Shown here piece after piece: positions 1-9,440 of a stretch of DNA of 64,000 nucleotides. A model generated the notes under the pieces. That model was not told the DNA's origin. It did no database searches and saw only the letters and a list, made by a program, of their open reading frames with translations. Made by a program: the position numbers and the translations under genes. Position 1 is the first letter of the stretch, and every line of letters begins with the position of its first letter. The stretch is from the NCBI GenBank assembly GCA_019448385.1, contig JAGTXO010000012.1, forward strand, positions 766,501 to 830,500. Reading direction: 5' to 3'. Source of the stretch: Diacronema lutheri. Taxonomy: Eukaryota > Haptophyta > Pavlovophyceae > Pavlovales > Pavlovaceae.

Positions 1-3000
1 ACGTGCGCGCTGAGCGCGGCCGCGTCGTCCTTGGCCTTGCCCACCTTGCGCTTGAGCTCGGTGAGGGTCGCGTTGTTGCGCTGCGAGAACTCGGTGAGCC
101 ACAGCGTCGTGAGCGAGACATTGAGCTCGAGCGCGTGCATCTGGCTGGTGAGTGCCTTGAGTACACCCTCCTTTGAGTTTGCTCCAGACACGATGGCCGA
201 CGGAGGCGCGCGCGCGCCCTCCTGCACGCGCGCGCCGCCAGACACCGCGCCCGCCGCGGCCGGCGGGGCGGCGGCGGCGAGCTCGTCCGCACCGAGCAGC
301 GCCGGCACCTCGCCGCCGGCCATCGCAAGCTGCTCCGCGCCGCCCGCCGCAGCGGCGATGGCCGCCGCCGTTTCGGCGGCATCGGACGGCAGGTGCGGCG
401 CGGCGGGCGCGGCTGCGGCGTCGGCCAGCGGCGCGGGCGCGAGCGACGCCTCGTCGGGCGCGGGCGCGAGCGCCGCCGCCGCTGCCGCTGCCGCGCGCGC
501 CGCCGCCGCCTCGTCGCTCGCGTTGGCGCGCGCGCCGCCGGCGTCCGCTGCGTCCCAGCCGGACGCGTGCACGGCGGGCTCGACAGCGTGCACGTCTGCT
601 GCGCGGGGCGCGCCGTGCACGCGCTCGTCAGGGCCGGCCGGCTCGCCGCCGGCGGCAGCTTGCTCGCCGGCGGGCGCCGCGGTGAGCTCGATCGGCGGCG
701 GAGCGCGCGCCGCGTCGCGCGTGCGACCCGCCGCGTCGCCCGCGATGTCGCGCGCGAGGGTGGCGTGCGGCGCAGCGGGTCCGAGCGGCGCGCGCTCGGC
801 GGCTGCCGCGCGAGCGGCATCGCGCGCCGCGCGAGCGTCGGCAGCAGGCGCTGCAGCCAATGCGGCGCGCGCCTCTCCGCCCGCCGCGGACGGCTTGAGC
901 ACGCCCTCGACCGCAGCGACAACCGCCGAGCCCCAGTCCTTGAGCCAGTTGCTCCCGTCGCCACCCGGCCTGCCGCCAGCTCGCGTCGCGTCGGCGCGCG
1001 GCGCGACGCCAGGCCGGGCGTCGCCGGCGGGGTGCGCGCCGGCGCGCGCAGCGGCAGGATCGGGTGCACCGACCGGCGCGCCACGCGCCGACGCCGCCGC
1101 GCCAGCCGCCTCGCCGAGCGGCGTGCCGCCAAGCGGCGCGGCGCGGTGCAACTGCTCGTCCTCGCACGGCGCGCTGCTCGGAGCGCCGCCCTCCGCCACC
1201 TCCGCCTCGCCCTCGCGCGCCACGTGCTTGCCGTCGACGTGGCTGTCGATCGAAGCACCGGGATGGGCCGGCTCGCGCGGCGGCTCGCCGGCAGAGGGAG
1301 GCGCGAGCTGCGGCGGCTGGGCCGCGTGCGCGGCGCACGGCGCGTGCGATGCAGCGCCGCCCGCATCGCCGCTGCTCGCACCTCCGGCGCTCAGCGACGG
1401 CGGCTGCTCAGCGGAGCTGTCCGCACGCTCGCCGTGCGCCGTCGGCTGTGAGGAGCGCGCATCGCCCGCGCGGTGCCGGTCCGGCTCGTCCGGCTGCGAC
1501 TGCACGTCGGCTGCACCGCCGCTCACGCACGCCGCGGGCGCGACGGCCGCCTCGCTGATGCTCGCCGACGACACCGCGCCGCCGCTCACGCCGCGCGCGT
1601 CCGCCCGCACGTTGCCCGCCGCACACGGCGCGAGCGGCTCGCCCTCGCCGAGCAGAATGTGCTCGTCGGCATTGGCGCCGCCATGGGCTGCGCCCTCGTC
1701 GTCGTGTCGAGCACGCAGCGGCGAGCCGACGCCGGCGACGCCGGCCGCATCACCTGCGACCTCGCGCGCACCCGATCCTGCCGCTTGCTCATCGTCGAGC
1801 ACGCCACCGCTCGCCACTTGAACGTCGCGCGCGCTCGCCGCGCCGTCCGCACCGCCGCGCGCGCTCGCCGCGCCGTCCGCACCGCCGTGCGCAGGCGTGT
1901 GCGACGCGTCGGGCGCATTGGGAGCGCTGCCGGCCGCGCGCGCGAGCGAGGCGCTCATCGTCGACGGCGCGTGCTGGTTGTTTGCCGCATCGCACGTCGA
2001 GCTCGGTGCGCCGTCGTGTGCGCAGCCGTCCGCGTGCGCGCCCACCGGCGCGGCGTGCGAGCCGTTGGCCGCCGTCGGGGCGATCGCGTCGGCGGCCACG
2101 TCGGCGGCGTGCTCGCCATCGGCGGCACGCGCCGCGCCCGCAGCTGCGCACTCGTCGTCCGCGCACGCGCCGCCCGCCTCGGCCGCGCGGGCGCCAGCTC
2201 GCTCGGCCGCTGCCGCGTCTGGCGGCCGAGCGATGGAGGGCGCGGTCTCGGCCGTCCAAGGCTCGACCGAAGCGTCGGCGGCGGGCGCGGCCGGCTCGCC
2301 GCCGCCGCTGCCCACCGACGGCTCGGCGTTACCCCGTGCCGCCGCGGACTGCACGCGCGCGCGCATCTCCTCGAGGTTCTCCCGCTGCAGCTCCATCGCT
2401 TCGGCAAAGTCATCCATCACGGTCTGCCCGTACACGCTCAGCTGCGAGAGCGTGCAGTAGTGCTCGGTGCGGTGGTGCGAGATGAGCCGAAGCTTGAGGT
2501 AGCGCGCCCAGTTGGGCTGCGTGAGGATGAAATCCTGCGGCTGCGCCAGACGACGGACGGGCGCGGCGCGGGCGGCGAGCGCGCACGCGCGGTGAGGATG
2601 AGGCCGCGCGCGCGCGCGCGCGGCGGCGGCGGCGGCGGCGGCGCGCGCAGCGTGGGCGCAGAATGGAGCAACGCGCGCCCGCGCCGACGCACGCGGACGC
2701 TGCCTGCCCGCGCGCTGCACCTGCTTCGAGTCGGCGGCCTCAAACTTGCCCAGCTCGAACCAGAGCTCCGTAGGGTACTTCATCGAACCGAGTAACTGCC
2801 ACTCGTGCACTGACGAGGCGAAGAGCTCGTGGTTTGAGAGTGAGACCGCATCGACCTTGATATCCTCGGGCAACGCGACGACGACCCACTTGCGCGCAGC
2901 GCACGGGTTGAGCATGTACCTGCGAGGGGGGCAAGCGCGGACGAGGGGAGGGGAGGAGGGAGTGAGCGTCGGCAGACGGGAGGGAGGAGGGGAGTAAGCC

Positions 3001-4137
3001 TCGGCAGACGGGCGCACGGCGCGGGGCGCGCGGCCCTGGGCTCGCGCCGCTTGCCTGCGGCGCGCGCGCTGCCCGCCCAAACATGCGCGCGCGCTGCCCG
3101 CCCAAACATGCGCGCGCGCGCGCGCGCGCGCGCGCGCACTGGTCGCGGTCTCCCTTGAGGATCGCGCTCGCGCTCTTGGCCTCAGGGTTGGAAGCGACCA
3201 GCCGCGCGCCCGCGTCGAAGGCGCCATAGTTGAAGCGCTGTCGGAGTGGCGTGCGCGCGTGCGCGCTGGGTGGCGCCGTGCCCTCCGCCGCCGCGGAGGA
3301 GGGTGCGTGCGCGTCTGAGGAAGTGGCCGAGGTGCCGCGCGTGCTTGCCTGGCCGGGCGCGGCCGCGCCCTCAGCCGCGCTCGGCGGCTCGCCGTCGGGA
3401 TCGGCGCGCGCGGGCTCCTCAGCCGCGATCTTGGCGAGGACGCGCGCCTTCCACTCCTCGAGCGGGATGATCTGGTCCGCCCCCTCCGCATGCTCCGCGT
3501 CGTCGACGTCGTCGCCGCCGCCGTCGCCACCGCCGCCGTCGCCGCGCGCGGGCTCGACCGCGGGCGCCACGGCGGACGGCGGCGACGCGTCGCCCGCCGC
3601 CGCGGCGGTCGCGCCGGCGCCGGCGGGCGTGGGCACGCCGGCGAAAGCGTGCCCTACTGAATCCGCGTGCGCACAGTTTGCCGCGATCGCCGCGCGGAAG
3701 GCGCCCTCCATGCCGCCGCCGCCACCACCGCCGTCGTCGCGCGCCACGCCGGCGGACACGCGCCCCCCCGCGCCGCACAGCGAGCCCTCGCACAGCGGCA
3801 GCGCGCAGCTCGGGCGGCCGAAACACGCGTCGACGCGGTCGGGCGCGGGCGCAATGAGCGCACGCCGCGCCTCCGAGATGTTCACGTCGCGCCGCTCCAC
3901 CCAGCTGTCGACGAGCACGGCGCCGTCCGGGCACACGAGCAGCGGCCGGCCGCTCACTACGGAATAGGCCTCGGCGGCGCTGTATCGAGGCTCGAGCGCA
4001 GCAAGCGGGTCGTCCACGGCGCTGTACGGCAGCTCATACGAGCGCCACCACGCCGGCTCGCGGCACTCGAGTCCGCGCTCGTGCCCGACGCCGGACTGAA
4101 TCGGCAGGAGGAGTGCCAGGGCCATCGTGCCCCTCAT
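1..4137 (-). CDS. SUN-domain protein of the SUCO/SLP1 (osteopotentia) type, 3' end cut by window start
   Basis: The ER-type signal peptide begins MRGTMALALLLPIQSGVG. The mid-SUN domain is built from three exons: 3140-4137 ends in the conserved FNYGAFDAGARLVASNPEAK stretch, 2721-2919 starts YMLNPCAARKWVVVALPEDI, and the third starts at 2534 with DFILTQPNWARYLKLRLISH. Introns are 2920-3139 (donor GTGCGC, long CG alternation) and 2535-2720; both keep frame. After the SUN domain come about 700 residues of Ala/Gly-rich low complexity, then near the window edge a helix with LTSQMHALELNVSLTTLWL, matching the coiled coil that follows SUN in this family. Known members sit in the ER membrane and protect or help fold secretory proteins. 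The expected C-terminal membrane segment lies outside the window. The start at 4137 is preferred because an upstream in-frame ATG at 4299 would overlap the divergent gene. The family call is firm; the role here is inferred. Confidence 0.85.
1828..1888. repeat. 30-bp tandem duplication in the SUN gene
   Basis: A GC-rich 30-bp unit occurs twice in a row and encodes Gly-Gly-Ala-Asp-Gly-Ala-Ala-Ser-Ala-Arg twice in the low-complexity part of the SUN-domain protein. Confidence 0.9.
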
Positions 4138-4212
4138 GGCCCTCCGCTCCCTCTCCCCTCGAATGGTGCGATCATCGCTCAAAGTCGGAGACAAAACACG
4201 TGTCGCCCTCAA
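4138..4212. promoter_or_regulatory. Short divergent promoter between SUN gene and ubiquitin-like gene
   Basis: Only 75 bp separate the two start codons, so both genes must share this gap or use sequence inside the opposite gene. No TATA box is visible. Confidence 0.5.
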
Positions 4213-5617
4213 ATGAGGCCCGCCGCGTTGACGGTCGCGCTCCTCGCGTGTGCGGCGTCGCTTTGCCACGCCGGCTCGGTGCGCAACGCGGTCCCCCACC
4301 GCCCGCCCCTCTTTCCGCCCCCAGACATCGCGCGCGCGCGCGCGCGCGCGCTCGCCCGTTCGCGTCTCTCGCGCCCGCGCCGAGCAACCACCGCTCGCGC
4401 GCGCGCGCGCGCGCCGCGTCGCGCGCGCAGGAGAAACGCTCGGTGACTGCGACCGTGCAGGGAAAGAAGCTCGATCTCACCGCGTCGACGGTCTCCGAAC
4501 TGCAGGAGCAGGTGGCGAGCGCGCAAGGGCTGCGCGCCGACAGGCAGGCCGTCTTCTACAAGGGCAAGAAGCTCGCGCCCGACGACGCGCTCGCCGACGT
4601 CGGCGTGCAAGATGGCGACCAGATCACCGTCACCGCGGCGCGCTCGCGCTCGGCGGTGGCCGAGTCGCGCGTCGCCGGTCGCGGCGCGGCTGACGTGGCC
4701 ATGGACCTCGACGACATTGACCGCGGGCTCGACGAGATGGACGCGATGCCGCCGGCGCAGGCCGGCGCGCCCGCCGGGCTCGGCGGCGGCGGCGGGATGA
4801 TGGACGCCATGTTTGGCGGTGCGCAGCAGAAGGAGGTGCTCGAGGCGCTCTCCGACCCGAAGAAGCTCGAGCAGAGCCGGCAGATGCTCCTCAACCACCC
4901 GATGTACAAGCAGATGGCCGCGAGTGTGCCCGGCCTCGCTGAGGCCGTCAACGACCCAAAGAAGTGGAAAGAGACGATGAGCCAGGCGCGCGAGATGATG
5001 GGGCAAGTGCAGGCGGGCGGGCCGCAGGCGGAGGAGCTCAAGGCGGCGATGCAGCAGGGCATGAAGTACTTTGGGCAAAATGGCGGACCGGCCGGTGGTC
5101 TGGGCAACCTGGGCGCCCTCCTCGGCGGTGTCGACAAGGACGGCGCGGCCGCGCAGCTCGGCGTCGACGTGGACAAGCTCTCGCGCGCGTTTGGGCACAC
5201 GGTCGGCAAGCAGGCCGCAACGATGGGCCTGTCGCTCGGCGAGGTGCTGCGCGGGTTGGTCGAGTCTGCGCGCGGCGGCGAGATGCCGCTCGACGCCGGC
5301 GTCTACGGCGAGCAGATGGAGCGCCTCCTCGCAAAGGCGGGCGTGAGCGCGGGCGACGGCGGGGTTGCGCACAAGGCTGCGGCCAAAAAGGTGCGCGCAG
5401 CGCTGGAAACGCGCACGCGCGTGCGCCCACCTACCCGCGCCACCGGCGCGCAGTGCGCGGCACAGCAGCGCGCGTTACGCTGTGCGGGTGTGCTTACGCC
5501 TCACTCGCCTTCTGGCTGCGTCGTCACCCGTGCGCTCCACATGCGATGCGTCGACCGCGCAGTGATCGCAGATCGCAGAGACAGACAGCTGCAGCAGCCC
5601 TTGACGCCTGTAAGTAG
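4213..5617 (+). CDS. Signal-peptide ubiquitin-like/STI1 domain protein
   Basis: Exon 1 (4213-4278) encodes MRPAALTVALLACAASLCHA, a clear secretory signal. Intron 4279-4430 starts GTGCGC, ends CAG and is in phase 0. Exon 2 (4431-5390) encodes a ubiquitin-like fold (residues about 25-95; KKLDLTASTVSELQEQVASA, then FYKGKKL and DGDQITV). It is followed by an STI1-like helical segment with ALSDPKKLEQSRQML and NDPKKWKETMSQA. No C-terminal GlyGly follows the ubiquitin-like part, so it is an integral domain and not a modifier. The last exon is uncertain: acceptors after 5571 or 5578 both give short tails, the longer ending at 5617. Ubiquitin-like plus STI1 resembles ubiquilin-type shuttle factors, which are normally cytosolic, so the signal peptide is unusual. 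The neighbour at 5646 is in the same frame. Confidence 0.7.
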
Positions 5618-5645
5618 CCGTTACTTGTCACATCCCACCCCCTCA

Positions 5646-7157
5646 ATGGCGACTGTGTCGTCGAGGAATGCCACGATCCGGAGACGAGACCCTCGCGAGG
5701 ATGCGGAGGAGGCTCGCGCGGAGGCCGCGCGCCTTCGCATGCAAGTGCGCGAGCTCGAGGACTTCAAGGCCGTCCTCGCGCAGCGGCTGCAGCAGCAGTC
5801 GGACGACGCCGAGTTCAGCCAGCTGCAGGTCGAGATGGGCAAGCTCCTCGTGCGCCGCACGCAGCTCCAGGCCGTGCATCTCGAGCGCGAGAAGGATCAG
5901 CTGCGCCGGGCGTTGGAAGAAGCCCAATCGCAGCTGCACAACGTCCAGCGCTCGTTCGGCGGCCTCGCCAACGGGCTTGTGCCGCGGCTGGGCCGCGGCG
6001 ACCTGAGGCCGCGAGCCCTCGTTTCGCGCAACGCGCAGCGTGGCGGCTCGGAGCCGCAGCAGCAGCCACCGACGCCAGACGCGGCGGGGCGCGGTGGAGC
6101 AACGCACGCCGAGTTTTACTTGCCGCGCGCGGATCTCTCGCCCAGCACCGCGCCGAGCGCGGCCGACGCGCGCGACGCGCTCTCGCCGGAGGCGGCCGGC
6201 GACCGGACGGCCGCGTCCGCGCCCGAGACCGCTGGCGCGCCGCTGGCGACGGCGGAGGGCGGCGCGTCGCAGCGGCCTGGAACGAGCATGCGCAACGTCC
6301 GCGACGTGCGCATGGCCGCGCTCAAGATGAGCCCGTTCTCCGTCTACGTCGGCTTGTCGAGGCACGAAGAGCGCGAGCTCCGGCAGCAGCGCAGGGCCGA
6401 CGCCTCCGGCAGGCAGTGGGCGCGGCCGCGCAGCGAGGGCGAGTGGGGCGAGCAGAGGCCGCAGCGCGCACAGTTCAGGCCGATCGAGCCGCCGCTGCGC
6501 CCAGCGCAGGTGCTTTCCATCGACGCGTTGCGCGCGCGCATGCTCGCCGACGCTGACGCGCTGCGCGCATCCTGGGATTCGGAGTTGAGCGCGCCTGGGC
6601 TCGCGCATCAGCTGATGCAGAGCAGGCCGCGGAACCGCGGCGCGGCATTTCGCGCGATGGCGGCGGACGAGCTCATCCCTACCGAGGCCAACCCGGGCGG
6701 CGGCACGCTCCAAGTGCCCACGTGGCCTCCTCTGCAGAGGCTGGTTGAGCCCTACATTGATGGGCAACAGCACCATGCGCGGTCGCGCGCAGCCGCGCGT
6801 GCCGCGCAGCGGCCAGTCTCGCGCTCGTCTAGGTCGACGGCCGCGCTCAGCCTCGCGCACCCCGCGCCGCGCCCGAGCACGCAGGGCGCGCGGCTGCGCA
6901 CCGTGCCGGCCCCGTCGGCGGTCGTTCCGATGCCCCTCACGCGCTGGCAGCTCCCGCGCCGGTCGCTCGTGCCGGCGCTGCTGGCCGCACCCGTGGCCGA
7001 CGAGGTGGCGAGGGCGCGCGGGTTCGCCGGGCGCAAGCTCTCTCGCAAGTCGGATGCACTCGCACCACATCCGGACAGGGCATTCGACGGGCCGTCGCCG
7101 CGCCACCTTGACTTTGCTCTCGAGCCGGTCCCGCCCGACGGCATCGAATACGCGTGA
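5646..7157 (+). CDS. Coiled-coil protein of unknown function
   Basis: This is a single uninterrupted frame of 503 codons from the ATG at 5646, 28 bp after the likely end of the ubiquitin-like gene. Residues about 15-115 form a strong charged coiled coil (ARAEAARLRMQVRELEDFKA; LEREKDQLRRALEEAQSQLH). The rest is Pro/Ala/Arg-rich with a few denser blocks, such as MAALKMSPFSVYVGLSRHEE near residue 225 and LSIDALRARMLADADALRAS near 290. No catalytic motif, signal peptide or membrane segment is visible, and I do not recognise the family. The frame is also continuous with the preceding gene, so an in-frame fusion by a different splice choice cannot be excluded. Confidence 0.55.
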   Translation: MATVSSRNATIRRRDPREDAEEARAEAARLRMQVRELEDFKAVLAQRLQQQSDDAEFSQLQVEMGKLLVRRTQLQAVHLEREKDQLRRALEEAQSQLHNVQRSFGGLANGLVPRLGRGDLRPRALVSRNAQRGGSEPQQQPPTPDAAGRGGATHAEFYLPRADLSPSTAPSAADARDALSPEAAGDRTAASAPETAGAPLATAEGGASQRPGTSMRNVRDVRMAALKMSPFSVYVGLSRHEERELRQQRRADASGRQWARPRSEGEWGEQRPQRAQFRPIEPPLRPAQVLSIDALRARMLADADALRASWDSELSAPGLAHQLMQSRPRNRGAAFRAMAADELIPTEANPGGGTLQVPTWPPLQRLVEPYIDGQQHHARSRAAARAAQRPVSRSSRSTAALSLAHPAPRPSTQGARLRTVPAPSAVVPMPLTRWQLPRRSLVPALLAAPVADEVARARGFAGRKLSRKSDALAPHPDRAFDGPSPRHLDFALEPVPPDGIEYA

Positions 7158-7193
7158 CTGCACACGTCATCGGAACCGGCCCCACGCTCCCCT

Positions 7194-7814
7194 TCAGAGC
7201 ACGCCGGATGCGCCACGCGCGAAGGCGTCAAGGCCCTGCTCAAACTCGCGCTCTGTCAATCCGCGCGGCGTGCGCACGCACACGATGCCCGCGCACTTTC
7301 CCGCCACATCCGCGCAGTTGTCGCCGTACGTGCAGTCGTCCCAGAAGACCATCTCCGAGAACGGCACGCTCGTCTGCTCGGACAGGCTCGGAATGTGCAG
7401 GTCCCCCTTTGAGCCGGGATGGATCTCGCGGTACAGCCCGACGACGTCCCCGAGCGTCGTTCCCGAATCCGCATCGACGACGAGCGCGTCGAGGCAGGCG
7501 TGGGCGTACGCGGGGTGTGTGGTTGAGCTTGCCACAGCCACCCTGCAGCCGGCATAGCGGCCATCCGTGTCTGCCCAGATCCTCCTAACGACCGCGAGCG
7601 CACCCGGGAAGAGGCGCACGACGTCGGACCCCGCGCGGACGCCGCCGCGCGCCGCGTCGAAGACGGTCGGCTTGCCATCGAGCTCGAACATCTCGGGCGT
7701 CCATAAGCAAGCATCCAGATCGAAGATGAGCAGCTTCGGCACGCGCGTAGGGACCGTGCCGGAGGCTTGCGAGGACGAGAGCATTGACGTGAGCGCGAAA
7801 ACGGTCAGCCGCAT
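7194..7814 (-). CDS. MDP-1-type HAD phosphatase with N-terminal leader
   Basis: The 206-residue protein begins MRLTVFALTSMLSSSQA, a likely signal or targeting leader, and then shows the HAD motifs of magnesium-dependent phosphatase 1. Motif I is LLIFDLDACLW, with the nucleophile and acid Asp spaced DxD. Motif II is AVASSTT, the Lys motif is HPGSKGDL, and motif IV is FWDDC. In the family the residue after DxDx is usually Thr (DLDYTLW); here it is Cys. MDP-1 enzymes act on phosphotyrosine or fructosamine-type substrates in vitro, and the substrate here is unknown. An in-frame ATG at 7835 exists but would leave 10 bp to the divergent MFS start, so 7814 is chosen. Confidence 0.8.
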   Translation of the reverse strand: MRLTVFALTSMLSSSQASGTVPTRVPKLLIFDLDACLWTPEMFELDGKPTVFDAARGGVRAGSDVVRLFPGALAVVRRIWADTDGRYAGCRVAVASSTTHPAYAHACLDALVVDADSGTTLGDVVGLYREIHPGSKGDLHIPSLSEQTSVPFSEMVFWDDCTYGDNCADVAGKCAGIVCVRTPRGLTEREFEQGLDAFARGASGVL

Positions 7815-7845
7815 TCCCCCGCCGATCTCCCGCACTCGGGCGGCG
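7815..7845. promoter_or_regulatory. 31-bp divergent gap between MDP-1 and MFS genes
   Basis: The two coding starts are 31 bp apart, the shortest divergent spacing in the window. Promoter elements must overlap coding sequence. Confidence 0.45.
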
Positions 7846-9369
7846 ATGGCGAAACTCGGGCTATCCCTCAGCGTCCTTCTCGCGCTCGCCTCTCACGCCT
7901 CGGCGGCGAAGCGGATCGAGCCGAGTCCGCCGGTTGCTCGCCGCCCGCTCGTCGGCAAAGTGCCGGCGGCTCCGCCGAAGCGGCGCGAGTCGAGCGCGCC
8001 GCGCGCGCACCGCCCGCTCGTCGGCGCGCTGCAGCGGGTGTGCGGCGCGGCGCGGTGCGTACTGCGGCCGCGCAAGCTCGTGCTCCGCCGGAGCGCCGCG
8101 GTCGAGGAATATGGCGGCAGCTCCGTGGGCTGGCCCATCTTTGCGTGCTGGGCCTATTTCCTCTCCGTCGCGCTCACCGCGCCCGCGATGCCTGGCCTGT
8201 GCAACTCGCTCGCCAACGCAGACGGCTCGACGCGAGTCTCGCCCGCCGGCGTCGACTTGAAGGGCACCTTTGAGTCGGTGGACCAGCTGATGACCTTCTT
8301 CTTCGACCCGCTGTGGGGCGCGGTCTCGGACCACGTCGGCCGCAAGCCGCTGCAGGTCCTCGCGTGCGCGGGCATCACCGTCGGCTGGGGCACGGCGGCG
8401 CTATCGCGCTCCATCCCGGTGCTCCTCGCGGGGCGCGCAGTCGACGGCGTTACGTCGTGCATGCTGCCGATCTGCCAGTCGGCGGTCAAGGACATCACGC
8501 CGCCGCACAAGCTCGTCTCACAGCTCGGCCTGCTCCAAGGCGTCGCGGTCGGCGCGGCCTTCTTGATCGGTGGGATGGCGGGCGGCATCCTCGCAAAAGT
8601 CAAGTCGCCCAGGCACGTCTTCGCGCTCGCGTCGACGGCGGCGCTGCTTGCCGGCATCGCAATCGCGCTCTTTGCGCCCGAGACCCTGCCCCGGCCGCGC
8701 CGCGCGCCGCGCGTCGCATGGGCGCGCGCGAACCCGCTCTCGGCCGTGCGCCGGCTGGTCGGCAGCTCGGCGTCGTTCGGCGCGTCCGCCGCCTTCCTCT
8801 CCTTTTGGCTCGGCCTCAACGGGCTGCAAGTGAATTTGTACAATTACGCGAGCTTCCGCTTTGGCTGGGAGCCGAGCACCGCTGTCGGCCTCCAGGCCGC
8901 GTCCGGCGTCGTCCTGGCGCTCTCAAACGTGCTCGGGCCGCAGCTGCTCGCGCCGCGGATCGGCGACGCTGGCGTCATCCGTGTTGGCCTGCTCGGCTTT
9001 GCCGCGTGCCTCGCGGCGATGGGTCTCGCAAGCTCGGGCCGCGCATTCGCGCTCGCGGTGCTCGGCAGCTCTGTCGCCACCATGTGCCTCCCGGGTCTTA
9101 CCGGCCTCATCGCCCAGCAGGCGCCAGCCGGCCAGGCGGGCGCCATGCTGACCGCCCTCGATTCGGTGAGCACCCTCGATCGGCGCATCGCGTACAAGGT
9201 CATGTCGCGCCTCTTCGCGTGGGGCATCTCGAACGGCCGACCGTCGGTGCACTTCCACGTCGGCTGCGCGTGTGTGCTCGCCGGTTGGCTCCTGTTTGAA
9301 CGCATGGCAAGCAAGGCCGTGCACGCCCAAGGCGCGCCGCCGCCGACTGGCGACGAGGGCAAGCTATGA
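7846..9369 (+). CDS. MFS transporter (TetA/HIAT1-like), probably organelle-targeted
   Basis: A 507-codon single exon. The N terminus MAKLGLSLSVLLALASHASA is a signal peptide. It is followed by about 80 Arg/Pro/Ala-rich residues without acidic blocks, resembling a transit region of a complex-plastid preprotein. Then comes a 10-12 helix MFS core: the loop 2-3 motif is GAVSDHVGRKPLQVL, and later helices include AAFLIGGMAGGILA and PGLTGLIAQQAPAGQAGAML. The SDxxGRKP signature fits the drug/H+ antiporter-like TetA/HIAT1 branch. The substrate cannot be read from sequence. The gene converges on the MOT1 gene with 71 bp between the stop codons. Plastid-membrane location is an inference from the leader. 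Confidence 0.8.
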   Translation: MAKLGLSLSVLLALASHASAAKRIEPSPPVARRPLVGKVPAAPPKRRESSAPRAHRPLVGALQRVCGAARCVLRPRKLVLRRSAAVEEYGGSSVGWPIFACWAYFLSVALTAPAMPGLCNSLANADGSTRVSPAGVDLKGTFESVDQLMTFFFDPLWGAVSDHVGRKPLQVLACAGITVGWGTAALSRSIPVLLAGRAVDGVTSCMLPICQSAVKDITPPHKLVSQLGLLQGVAVGAAFLIGGMAGGILAKVKSPRHVFALASTAALLAGIAIALFAPETLPRPRRAPRVAWARANPLSAVRRLVGSSASFGASAAFLSFWLGLNGLQVNLYNYASFRFGWEPSTAVGLQAASGVVLALSNVLGPQLLAPRIGDAGVIRVGLLGFAACLAAMGLASSGRAFALAVLGSSVATMCLPGLTGLIAQQAPAGQAGAMLTALDSVSTLDRRIAYKVMSRLFAWGISNGRPSVHFHVGCACVLAGWLLFERMASKAVHAQGAPPPTGDEGKL

Positions 9370-9440
9370 CGGCATGGGCCGTCGTCGACGCGCGCGCCCG
9401 GGAAAGCCCCGAGTAGGGCCATCTCTAAAATTTATCTGCC

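Noticed and set aside
31-1821. 596-codon plus-strand open frame rich in Ala/Ser/Pro
   Set aside because: It is antisense to the SUN gene, whose frame ends in a conserved coiled coil; the plus frame has no recognisable domain and is a product of high GC.
3111-3138. CG alternation as a special regulatory or Z-DNA element
   Set aside because: Similar CG runs occur in many introns here (4330-4410, 46610-46640, 45645-45660), so it is a general intron feature of this genome.
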